From positions 992,001 through 1,056,000 of the forward strand of contig JANFNE010000013.1 in the NCBI GenBank assembly GCA_024867545.1: a DNA stretch of 64,000 bases, written 5' to 3'. The position numbers were made by a program, and so were the translations under genes. How positions within the stretch are numbered: position 1 is the first letter of the stretch; each line of letters starts with the position of its first letter. Origin of the DNA: Phytopythium helicoides (Eukaryota > Oomycota > Peronosporomycetes > Pythiales > Pythiaceae). The notes under the pieces are model-generated. The model did not search any database. It saw nothing but the letters and a program-made list of their open reading frames with translations, and was not told the DNA's origin. Of the stretch, positions 20,491 to 30,036 are shown piece by piece.

Positions 20491-20780
20491 CACCCGCCAG
20501 CGTATAGTCAGTACACATCTCGCCGCCTGTTCCGGATAATGAATTTTCTATCCGGAAATCAGGCCACTCTCATGTATACTTCTCCTCTTTTCGATCAAAT
20601 CCAAGATTGTCATTAATTATCAGGGTCATTAAAAATATAAACTTCAATATGTATGATAAAGCGGAAGAGTAGTCAAGTGGACCCAATATCAACAGCTGCA
20701 GGTCCGCGGCGTGCCCGCTCGAGCGATCGCACTCGCAAACAACACACTCACAACCCGACTTGGATCGCGGCGCGCGCGGC

Positions 20781-23195
20781 ATGGCGGCCGAGCTGGGCGG
20801 CGTCTCGCGGCTGTCGCCGACGGCCGCGGCCATGCGCGTGGACCACGTGAAGCGGCGGTGGAGCGCCGAGGCGCAGGCGGCGCCGCGGCTGTCGATCGGC
20901 GCCGTGGGCGGCGCGTGGGGCGGCGCGTGGGACGGCGACGCGGCTGCGAGAAAGGACAGCGCGCGGCACCAGATCTCGATCGCGAGCCTCGTGAGCGACT
21001 CGCCGTCCACGTACGACGAGTACATCGCGCAGCAGGCGGGCGCGCGGCCAGTAGTGACGCCCTCGGCCGTGGACGCGCTGGCGTTCGGCGGCGTGCACAT
21101 CAAGGCCGAGGCCGTGGAGATGGACGGCGGCGCCACGCCCACGTTCAAGACCCCGCAGAGCAGCCCCAGGGCGTCGGCCGCCAGCTCGACGACCTCGACG
21201 ATCCCAGCGGCCTTCCAGCACTCGCAGGCCTTCACCTCCGCAAGGGACTTCTTCGTCCCGCCCACGCTCGACGGCTCCAGCGACGGCTCGAGGCTCGTGT
21301 GCACCATCTGCCAGACTTCGCTCGGCAACCGCGTCTACAGCCTCAAGAGACACCTCTTCCGACACCACCCGCACGTATTCCGCGTCCAAGGACCAGAGAG
21401 GAAGAATGAACACGGAGACACGGCACTCTCCTCCCCCTCGTCCCTCGCGTCCTCGCCCTGCTCGACCATCTCCCCAAGGTGCCCCGTCAAGGTGGAGGAG
21501 TGCCGGTGCGGCGCTAGGAAGCAGAACGCGGTCGTGGTGCTCGCCTCCAAGAAGAAGGACAGCTCTCCGGGGCGAGACATCGACATCTACTCGTCGTCGT
21601 CGCTTGGGAAGAGGAAGCATGCCTCCGCGTCGAGTCCAGTGGGAGTGGACACACCGACTCGCCCGGATCTGACGCCAACGTCGGCAGCCAAGATGAACGA
21701 TGCGTTCGCGCAATGGCTGAGCTCTGACGTGATTCCGATGGACGCTATTCGCAGCAAGCTGTTTCGGCAGTTCATCGCGCTCGTGAATCCTTCATTCAAG
21801 ATTCCAAAAGTCGTCGTCCAGAGCCCAACACAACAAGAGCACCCATGCAAGTTGCACGGATATAGACCAGAACGAAGCGACATCGACACTAGTGGTTTGC
21901 GAGCGGGCGTCGTTACTCCGGGCAGAGTCTTGGATTTCCAGCAGAGGCCTCGGTCCATGAAGGTAGTGTGCATCCAGAGCGATGGAGCCCCCGCTCGTCT
22001 TGTGAGCGATGCTCCACTTCCAACACTTCGACCGGACGAGGCATTGGTTCGGGTGCTGCGCGCCGGGATTTGCAGCACTGATCTCGGGATTATGCGAGGC
22101 TATAAGCCAGGGTTCACCGGTGTGCTTGGCCATGAAATGGTGGGCATTGTCGAGCAGCTGGGTGTAGACGCGACGAACGATCCGAGCGTACAAGCTTACT
22201 GGATGGGCAAGCGCGTCGTTGCAGAGATCAACCTGCCCTGCCGTGATATTCACGGATGCGAGACTTGCGCAACTGCAAGTGTCGCGGAGCAAATGAACCA
22301 GCAATCGCACTTTGGGCAAGTCCCAAGCCACAACAACGGACAGCTGTCTCTCGCGGAGATCCGACGACGAAACCACTGCCCTCATCGACAGTGCTTGGGC
22401 ATACTCGGCAATGCTGGTGGCGCTTTCGCCGAGTTTGTGGCTCTGCCTTTGAGAAATCTTCATGTCGTACCCGACTCCGTTGTCGACGCACATGCAGTAT
22501 TTGCGGAACCTCTGGCTGCAGCGTGCCGAGTAATGGAGCAGGGCTCTATCAAGCCGTCGGATGAAGTCGCAGTAATTGGCGATGGCAAGCTGGGTCTGCT
22601 CATTGCGGAGACGCTGCACGCTCAACATGCTGCTCAGTCTGTTGCTCTGATCGGGAAGCACCGCGAAAAGCTCGCTCTTGCTAAACACTTCGTGACGACC
22701 GTTTATGGGCTCCAGGATCGAACTGCTCAAGATAAGGACCAGGACCAGAGTCTGCACGAAGGCACGCAGAAGCATCAGCACCAGCAAGAAGATCAGCAGG
22801 AGCTTGTTGAGCGTGTGACGAAGCGAGATGGAAGGCTGTTTGACGTCTGTGTGGATGCCTCTGGATCGCCATCATCTCTCAATACGGCGCTGCAGCTATT
22901 GAAACCAGGCGGGACTGTGGTGGTCAAATCGACGGTCCCTCCAACAACCAACCCGCATTCAGCAGGCTCCAACCGAACTCACATGGTGGACGTGAGGTTG
23001 TTGTGCCGCAATCGGCTCCGACTGCGAGGGTCTCGCTGCGGACCCATTCCTGAGGCGCTACGTCTGCTGCACGACCGGCGTGTGGACGTTCAGAAACTCA
23101 TCGGGGGCGTTTACCCGCTTGCTCGAGCAGAGAGCGCACTAGCACACGCAGGGACGCGTGGCGCGCTTAAGGTGCAGCTGTTCATGGGCGACTGA
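20781..23195 (+). CDS. BED/hAT-like domain fused to zinc-dependent alcohol dehydrogenase
   Basis: One uninterrupted frame of 804 residues. About 173-195 is a BED-type zinc finger (CTICQTSLGNRVYSLKRHLFRHH region: C-x2-C, then H-x4-H). About 305-340 (WLSSDVIPMDAIRSKLFRQF, then LVNPSFKIP) resembles the region after the BED finger in hAT transposases. From Met393 (21957) begins a complete medium-chain dehydrogenase: GICSTD and GHEMVG (catalytic zinc), a Cys cluster (CETC, then HCPHRQC), EPLAAACRV, the nucleotide fold VAVIGDGKLG, and DASGSP. No catalytic part of a transposase remains. The natural reading is a transposase N-terminus captured upstream of a dehydrogenase gene. The alternative is two genes with the second starting at 21957. 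A Gln/His-rich insertion (about 655-680) interrupts the Rossmann fold. Confidence 0.75.
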   Translation: MAAELGGVSRLSPTAAAMRVDHVKRRWSAEAQAAPRLSIGAVGGAWGGAWDGDAAARKDSARHQISIASLVSDSPSTYDEYIAQQAGARPVVTPSAVDALAFGGVHIKAEAVEMDGGATPTFKTPQSSPRASAASSTTSTIPAAFQHSQAFTSARDFFVPPTLDGSSDGSRLVCTICQTSLGNRVYSLKRHLFRHHPHVFRVQGPERKNEHGDTALSSPSSLASSPCSTISPRCPVKVEECRCGARKQNAVVVLASKKKDSSPGRDIDIYSSSSLGKRKHASASSPVGVDTPTRPDLTPTSAAKMNDAFAQWLSSDVIPMDAIRSKLFRQFIALVNPSFKIPKVVVQSPTQQEHPCKLHGYRPERSDIDTSGLRAGVVTPGRVLDFQQRPRSMKVVCIQSDGAPARLVSDAPLPTLRPDEALVRVLRAGICSTDLGIMRGYKPGFTGVLGHEMVGIVEQLGVDATNDPSVQAYWMGKRVVAEINLPCRDIHGCETCATASVAEQMNQQSHFGQVPSHNNGQLSLAEIRRRNHCPHRQCLGILGNAGGAFAEFVALPLRNLHVVPDSVVDAHAVFAEPLAAACRVMEQGSIKPSDEVAVIGDGKLGLLIAETLHAQHAAQSVALIGKHREKLALAKHFVTTVYGLQDRTAQDKDQDQSLHEGTQKHQHQQEDQQELVERVTKRDGRLFDVCVDASGSPSSLNTALQLLKPGGTVVVKSTVPPTTNPHSAGSNRTHMVDVRLLCRNRLRLRGSRCGPIPEALRLLHDRRVDVQKLIGGVYPLARAESALAHAGTRGALKVQLFMGD

Positions 23196-23491
23196 TCTGG
23201 GTGCCGCAGATCCTGCCAAGTTTGTTTCGTTCTTCAATCCTCTCAAGCAATTGCATGAATCCGCCATGGCGACCGACAAGAGCAACTACACTTCCAAAAC
23301 CCGAAGACTGACCAGCCATTGCGTGACTGACTATCAACACAGCCATCCTCTACTTCCTCGCTACAATACTTTCCGTTGCATGAGTCCGCTGGGACCATCG
23401 ACAAGTGTCAAACTAAACTTTCAATAAACGCGATCATCACCATTCCAGTGGGCTGCCAGTCCGACGTAAGGGAGTCGTAACTCATCGGCGA

Positions 23492-24274
23492 GCTGACGAT
23501 CCATCAGCACGTTTTGTTGGCGACACCGAGCCGTTCAGCAGTCGCACGGACGCGTCTCGACGCGTGTCGAGGCCTTTGCAGCGTCGCTGGGCGAGCGGTA
23601 GAACCCGTTGAAGCTTCTCGAGGCCGAGGCCAGCCCCCGCCTGGCTTCGTCGCGTGGGGATGCGCGCATACTTTCTGGTCCCGAGCTGCTCGGCGGGCCG
23701 GAGCGTGCGCGGCCCATCTACGGCGCTCGACCGGGGCGAGCTCGCCGCAGCGTGCGCGAACGCTCCGCTCGCGTTCGTGCTGCGACGTGGATGATGCTGG
23801 CAGAGGTGTCGACACGCGTGTGGAGCTGTATTACGGCGCTCGGCTGTGCGCTCGGGTGGGCGGGCGGCCTGTTGAACGCCATCCCGGGAGATGCGCGTGG
23901 CGCGCCAAGTGGCAAACGGGCGGGCCGCAGCTCCGCTCAGCTGAGCGCGAGCGGGACCTCGCGCGGACCGCGAGAGGAGACACGTGGCTGCGGCACCGAG
24001 CGCTTTGCAATTTTGCTTCTGCCGGAGGCGGCGGCTGCGTGCTGCGTGCTGCGTGCTGCGCCGTGCCGAGTAGACGAGGACGCCAAGCGGCCGCGTCGAA
24101 CGCGCGGGGACTGCGCGCGCACGGGCGAGCGAGCGCTCTCGCGGACGGTGCAGCCAGCCAGCGCCTTGGACCGCGCGGAGAGTCTCCGTGAGACTGCGCC
24201 GGCGGATGGACCCGGAGCCGCCGGCCGCGCCGGAGCGCGAGCGAGCAGCTCCGGGAATCTACGGTATCGAGTCT
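23492..24274 (-). repeat. Right copy of ~0.8 kb inverted repeat
   Basis: 783 bp, reverse complement of 18360-19164 with one 22-bp deletion. It ends at 24256-24267 with AATCTACGGTAT. The copies are 4.3 kb apart and flank the left coiled-coil relic and the BED-dehydrogenase gene. Confidence 0.85.
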
Positions 24275-24393
24275 CGCATCAGTGACATCGGCACGCGATT
24301 GCGCCGGATTACGCTGGCTTTGACGTGTGCAGCCGATCACTCACTCGCGAAGTTGTTCAGTTGACGCCTCGCCAATTGCGTCACGTCAGCGCT

Positions 24394-25554
24394 ATGACGA
24401 CAACTCCGCGCCGCCGACCGACCGCCAAGCGCGACTGGGCGCTCATCTCCCGCTTGGGCCGCGCGAGGCGAGCCGAGGAGGCGCGGGGGCTGCGGCAGAG
24501 CGTGCTGGAGCTCGAGCGGCAGCTGACGGAGCTGCTCGAGCGCCATGGAGAGGTGCACGACAAGAAGCGGCGACAAAGCGAGAAGAACATGGCGCTCAAG
24601 GCGGAGGTTGGCAAGCTGCTGGCCAATGCAGCGAGAGCAGAGCCACTGTTCGCCCAGGTGCGGTAGTTCGGTGTTGGATGGAGGAGGAGCTGCATGTAGT
24701 GACAACCCTCGATGGCGGACAGAACCGCCGGCAGCTTGAGACGCTGACGAACCAGTTTGGACGCCCGGACGCGCTGCCACTCGTGTACTCTCCGAGCATT
24801 GATGACCCAGTGTTTATCAGACTCGAGGAGCGCCACATCAAGCAGTACCAGTCGCTGGAACGCATGGTGACTGGGCAAACAGATCCCGGCAAGAGCGTGC
24901 AGAGGCTGATCGGTGAGCAGGGCGAGCCGCAGCTTGACATGGTCGTCGACAGGCTCGTGCCATTCCCACACGACGTCGTTGCTGCTGGTATCAGGCATGT
25001 CGCCTTGAAACCGAATTGTGTTTGTCGGTCGCATCCGATCGAGGTACGTTGTCGCCGAGTCTAATGACCCAGTCCCTCTTCTGACTTTCCTAGTGTAGCT
25101 TTCATCGACCCGTACTAGCGTCGGGACGTGCTCATGGGTCAAGATGCGTCACTGGCTGCGTGACATCAAGACTGGCAATCGCTTCACGCTCATTTGTCGC
25201 GTCGTGGTCTCCTACGTGACCGAGTGTGAGCGCTCTCTTGCATTGTGGACGGCCACGAGCTGTATCGAACCTGACTTCACGCATCCGGACATTCCCGAGT
25301 TCGAAACCAACGAGCTTTCGTGGTGCTTAATGAAACCAGCAGATGGCTACAGCACAGAAAGAAGCGATTCACAGGTAACTCATATGCGAATCCATCACCT
25401 GTTCTCGATGCAAGCGGCGGAAGAGGGAGGTCACTCGAAAGAACTGGTCGACCTCGTGCTCTCTGGACTCCAAGAAATGCTGCAAAATGCCAACCAGGAC
25501 ATTGAGAACGCGTGGTGCGACGAGTTGACTCGACGACGGCAGCATCAGCAGTAG
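24394..25554 (+). pseudogene. Coiled-coil gene, right copy (M96-like), disrupted
   Basis: From the ATG at 24394 an 89-codon frame encodes a basic N-terminus and a coiled coil (ELERQLTELLERH) and stops at TAG 24664. The downstream blocks then continue in another frame: TTLDGGQNRRQLETL to LVPFPHDVVAAG (24690-25060), then MRHWLRDIKTGNRFTLI to RRRQHQQ (25144-25554). No simple GT-AG choice I tried joins all three. It is better preserved than the left copy, but I treat it as broken. Function unknown; the M96 resemblance is in layout and a few motifs only. Confidence 0.55.
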
Positions 25555-25909
25555 GAACATTGACAACTACTGTATTCTTCTGTACGCCTTTCATAAAGTC
25601 TTCACTTCGCAATGCCTTCGAAACTGGCAGGATCCGCCACAGCAAAACATCACAATCTAAAGCCATGAGCTCACCGTGACTGTAGGACGCTCTTGTTGGT
25701 ACTACAACACCTTTAAGTTTTGAGAAGGGTGAGGACAGCAAGAGCCGCACGAAGCGAGCAGCTACGAGGTGATTGACTAGGAACACGACTGTGACGAGAT
25801 GCGGTAGAATCCATGAAAGAAGCATCATCAATCGGTACACTAGGCACCACACACTTATTCGATGGAGCACGCCACCTGAATCCTAAAAGGCAAACATGAA
25901 AAAGTTACC

Positions 25910-26937
25910 TCAATGGCGTGGAGGGGGAATGTACCCCTGGTTTTCAGCGTACGCGTGTGCCATCTGCAAACAAAAGTGTCAACTGACGTAATTGGCAGCC
26001 CGGAACTGTGGTTGCGAACCTTCTTGACGAGCTCCGGACGTTGTTGAGCTTCGTGGAGCACGAATGCGCCAGCGCGGGCAGCCATATCATGATTTTCAGA
26101 TAGCAGTCGCTCCGATTCCTGCAAGTTGTGTCGGTATGCTAAGCTATTTACACGCCTCTAGCTGCAGGTAAGCCCAAACGTACATCGAGACCCGAGTTAT
26201 AGGACGCGGTGGGGTCCATCGTAGATGCCAGGGTCCCATTACGGAAGTCCGGGTGGTACATGAGTACGAGCAGGTTCAGCACCGCGTTGGCGCACATGAA
26301 TACGCCGACGAAGAACGGGAACGCGCCGTCCATGCCAAAGTCCATGAACCCGACCCTGTGTCGTGTACACTTCTAAGCAACAGATCAAGCAGCGCTCACA
26401 AGTGCAACGCCAACCCACATGAAGATGAAGGCCGTGCGTCCGCGGTAGGTGAAGAGGAAGCCGAACTGCTGGCGGATCCAGGGCTCCATGGACTGCAGGC
26501 GGCACTCGAACGCCAGCAGCAGCAGCGCGAATATACTGCGTCGTCACCAGCGGCGTCAGTCAAGCGACCTCCTCCCGCACGCTTTCCCCGCGGCTGCTCA
26601 CATGGCGTATGCCGAGATGAGGAAGGACGTGATGTCGAGCACCACGAGGTCGAACAGCCCCAGAAACCCCGCGAGCGCCTGCAGCACCGCCAGCACCACG
26701 TTCACGTAGCGCAGGTAGCGCATGAGCGTCGTTCCCTGCACGCCCTTGACCCTGCGACGTCCTCGTCCTCGTCAGCTACCGCTCCCCTCCAAAACCCAGC
26801 GACCACCGCGCGCACCGCTGCCAGAAGGACCGCGGGCCCTGGCTCAGCGACGACAGCGACGTCAAGCCGCTCTGCGGCTCCGGGTTCAGCGGCGCGCGAA
26901 GCCCCTCGGCGCCGTCGCCCACCGCGCCGAACATCAT
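25910..26937 (-). CDS. COPI-associated-type multi-pass membrane protein
   Basis: Six exons: 26937-26816, 26751-26602, 26535-26419, 26355-26184, 26118-26020 and 25963-25910, with introns of 56-66 nt. All joins keep frame and give 237 residues. Four hydrophobic helices (LRYVNVVLAVLQALAGFLGLF, LDITSFLISAYAIIFALLLL, AFIFMVGFMDF, and VGVFMCANAVLNLLVLMY) with an FGFLFTYRGRTAF loop match the layout of the COPI-associated/Tvp15-like family of Golgi membrane proteins. The tail is soluble and ends GYIPPPRH. The donor of exon 1 is a choice between GTGCGC (used) and GTGGTC 8 nt on; both keep frame. The gene is divergent from the membrane-array pseudogene, with 111 bp between starts. Confidence 0.62.
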
Positions 26938-27048
26938 GTCGCCGTCCTTTCTCGCAAGATCCGCCCGAGAGAAACCGCGCTCGATACTGAAACCGAGTCA
27001 AATCGGCGGCGACCACCATGGGAATCCCAGCAGTCCGCAATTAGCTCC

Positions 27049-27693
27049 ATGGACTGCACCAGATTGCTCCGGCGCGCCGTGGAGGCCACGCAGGTAAAGC
27101 GCCGCGGCCAGTACTCGGACCAGCGGCTGCTGCTGACGCAGGCGTCAGGGCCCGCGCTCATCGCAGCCGTCGAGGTCGCGCCGCTCGCAGACCCGCGCGA
27201 GGGCTTGCAGACCAACGGAGTCTTCTTCGTGCGCATGTGCGTCACGTATTTCGTCACTATCGCGTCTCTATAGCAGCAGTTCTGCATGAAGGTGGGGGAG
27301 GCGCTCCATATCTCGACACTGAGGCTCGGTCTCATTGCGCACTTCACCACCGCTGTGTGCGTGGGCTCGGCGTGTCTGCTGACGCTGGTCATTGGGTTCC
27401 CGCTCCCGTTCATCATGCATATAACGGGATCGAGCTACTTGGTGGCAGAAATACTGGTGATCGACATGTCCTGGAAGCAGTTTGTTCGAGCGGACAGTTC
27501 GCTGCTGTACGACATCCCGCGAGGCTGCCACTACTTCCTGCTTCACTGGGGGATGATTCTCATTTACCCCGTCTATTTACTACGGATTCACGAGCATTGA
27601 TGGCGACGACGAGCTGGTCCGCATGGCCTTCTTCGGATTGGTACCAGTCATCAAGTTGGATGATATGCTCAATTCAACCTGTGCTCTAACGTA
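27049..27693 (+). pseudogene. Membrane-array family member 1, truncated pseudogene
   Basis: From MDCTRLLRRAVEATQ the frame matches member 3 closely (PLADPREGLQTNG; IGFPLPF; DIPRGCHYF). A TAG at 27271-27273 stands where paralogs have a codon before QQF. A one-base insertion near 27576 moves the frame: the paralogous YYGFT resumes one base later and continues to MAFFGLVPVIKL. Similarity stops near 27665, before the second half of the gene and before a 13-14 base T run, so exons 2 and 3 are missing. It starts 111 bp from the COPI-type gene. Confidence 0.8.
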
Positions 27694-27936
27694 ACGGTGA
27701 GCGTTTTTTTTTTTTTTCTTTGCACATGATGTGTTCGTTAATGGGTTTCGGACACCTTGTTGCAAGTTGCGAAAGATAACTCTCATAGATTTGCCTGGCT
27801 ATTTTGTACTTGGAAGTAATGCGTTTCCCACGCACGAATTATTTTTGCGTTTTGATCGGATAGATATTTTTATAACTCTTTATATTCAATTCAGTTGGCG
27901 GCTTCGAGACACACGATCAGTCAGCATTTTGGTGCG

Positions 27937-29745
27937 ATGAATCGAAGATCATGCTATCAAATTCTATGGGGTGCAATGGGCAGAGGCTTTTGTGAGGTCC
28001 GAAGAATAGCTGCAAGTCTGCAAGTCAAGGACCGCGGCCAGTATTCAAACCATCGAATGATGGATTTTTTGCATTTTTCTCGATCAACTCCACCCTGGCG
28101 AGTGGCTGCAGTCATGTTGCTGGCTCCTCTTCCCGCTCTGGCGCTGATCACACTGTTTGAACTCCAGCACTTGAATCCGCCCAGTGCTGGTCTCAAGGAA
28201 AACAGTGGCTTCTATCTTCGTGAGTTCATGGCGTTTTCCACGTTTTGTATCATGCTGCTGCAGCAATTTTGCTCTCAAGTAGGGCCAGCATTGCCGATGC
28301 CAACGTCGACGATGATCTGTACTGCATTGATTACAGCGGGGCTAAATACCGGTGCAAACTACCTTGCAGCATCAGTTGTGGGGTTCCCAATACCTTTTAC
28401 TATAACGATCAGTGCAATTGTGCACTTTCTACTCCAAGTTACTGCCTTGACTCTGGTGTGGCATAGGCGTGTGAGCGCCAACCCATCTCTTATGTTGGAC
28501 ATTGTGCGTGGGTGCCTCTTACTTGCGTGCCAGTGCTTCGTCGTTGTTATTTACCCAATCTACTACTACGTGTTTACGCTTGTATCTGAATCAATTGCCT
28601 TACGGCTCGCAATTCTCTCTATGCTCTCAGTTATCAAACTTTTCAATCGACAGCTCTTTTACCGTGTGTGCAAAAAGACATGCAGCCGACCTGAGTATGT
28701 ACCACAGATTATTGTTTTCAATGCTGACGTCATGAGCTCGCTCTTTAGCGCTTTTTCAATGCAATACAACCCGTCATTGTTCATGGCAAGTTGCATTGCT
28801 GGCGGAAAGTTGTTTCAGTCAGTATTGGTAATTCTCGAAATTCGAGACGGAGCCCGTAACGTGCTTATGCTGCGAACTCGATTGAATGAGCTTGGAATGA
28901 ATATTGGGAGTAACGAAAATCTCGCAATTCATATTGTGAACGAAGTCGTACAAATCGGACGAGAACATGGTGCTCCTACGAAGCCAGTGTGGCTAGCAAA
29001 GCGCCACTCCAAACGTATTATCAAGAAGTTGCAATGCTTTCCACGCATCCACCCAATGCGACCGTTTGTTAGTACACAAGAATCGAATAGAGGCTCTCAA
29101 CTTATTATCGTTTTACCGGTACAAGAACCTCGCATTGCCAGCTTGACGAAACGCTCTGCCGAAAGAGAGCGTCTGCAGCGCGAGTACGTATCCTTGATAT
29201 CAAGGCTTCTCTCCATGACCGAGTTTGTAATTTTGGTCGAGTACGTCGAAGTTTCGATCCCGGTCTTGTATTGTTAGTGGAAGTCTTTTACTGTGCTGGA
29301 CTGGTTCGATCTCGTTAATCGGAGTGTGATTTGATTCCCATAACAGGTCTCTACCTCGTTGTCATGTTCCAGTCACCGAACCGTGTATTTTACGCACACT
29401 TTGCCAGCATGGACGTAGACAACTTGGTTCAATCAGTTGGAAACGTATTGATGTACACTAGTCTGGAAATCATGACACTCGCAATGGTGCACACCAGCCT
29501 TAGCAGATGGCTCGGCATCTCGCCGATTCGCCAGCTCGGATTTGTTTTAACACGCCAGGCTGTTCACGTGCAGTCGTCGCTTTTGCTGTGGATTGTTTAT
29601 TCAACCCAAGTATCACTCGACCACTTTGGTAAGGACATCTTGACCAATGTTTTCAGCACGGATCTATAGGCGCTTACTAGTTTGTTGATCAGGTAATGAC
29701 TACACCTTTCAATTCAAGTGGTTATCAAACAACGCAACACGATGA
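27937..29745 (+). CDS. Membrane-array family member 2 (multi-pass, unknown function)
   Basis: Exons 27937-29272, 29347-29628 and 29693-29745, with introns of 74 and 64 nt; 556 residues. I do not recognise the family. Exon 1 gives a short N-terminus with VKDRGQYSNHR, about eight hydrophobic helices (WRVAAVMLLAPLPALALITLF; SVVGFPIPFT; DIVRGCLLL; NADVMSSLFSAF), then a basic hydrophilic loop of about 120 residues. It ends in the helix VEYVEVSIPVLYC, split at the Cys codon. Exon 2 carries PNRVFYAHF, SPIRQLGFVL and HVQSSLLLW; exon 3 the terminal motif NDYTFQFKWL. No signal peptide or enzyme motif is seen. It probably forms a channel, carrier or receptor-like bundle, which is inference. Confidence 0.8.
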
Positions 29746-30036
29746 AGTCAGCTGTTGTCTGCTGATACAGCTGGCATTAGCTCAATAGCTGTCCACATAA
29801 AATGAAATCTGACGAACTTATGCCGGGTATCCTTTGGGGTTAATGAAAAAGAAAAGCTATTCACCAGAAATATTCTCAGGTTGTAATTCTCAAAAGTGGA
29901 CGAATTTGAAATAGGGCAGAAACTGATCAATGCTTGATTTAGCTGCATTATCCAGATCATCAGGCCACACAGTCATTTTTGCAGCTTCGTGTACTAACAC
30001 CGACTTTAGCCTTTTACCTATTGCTTATTTGGCATC
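29746..30036. other. Intergenic (291 bp)
   Basis: AT-richer than the rest of the window. It must hold the 3' end of member 2 and the promoter of member 3. No motif recognised. Confidence 0.5.

Noticed and set aside
25555..25870. Hydrophobic minus-strand frame downstream of the COPI-type gene
   Set aside because: It follows the stop at 25910 and best fits 3' UTR and intergenic sequence; a 26-nt GT-AG segment just after the stop would not extend the protein.
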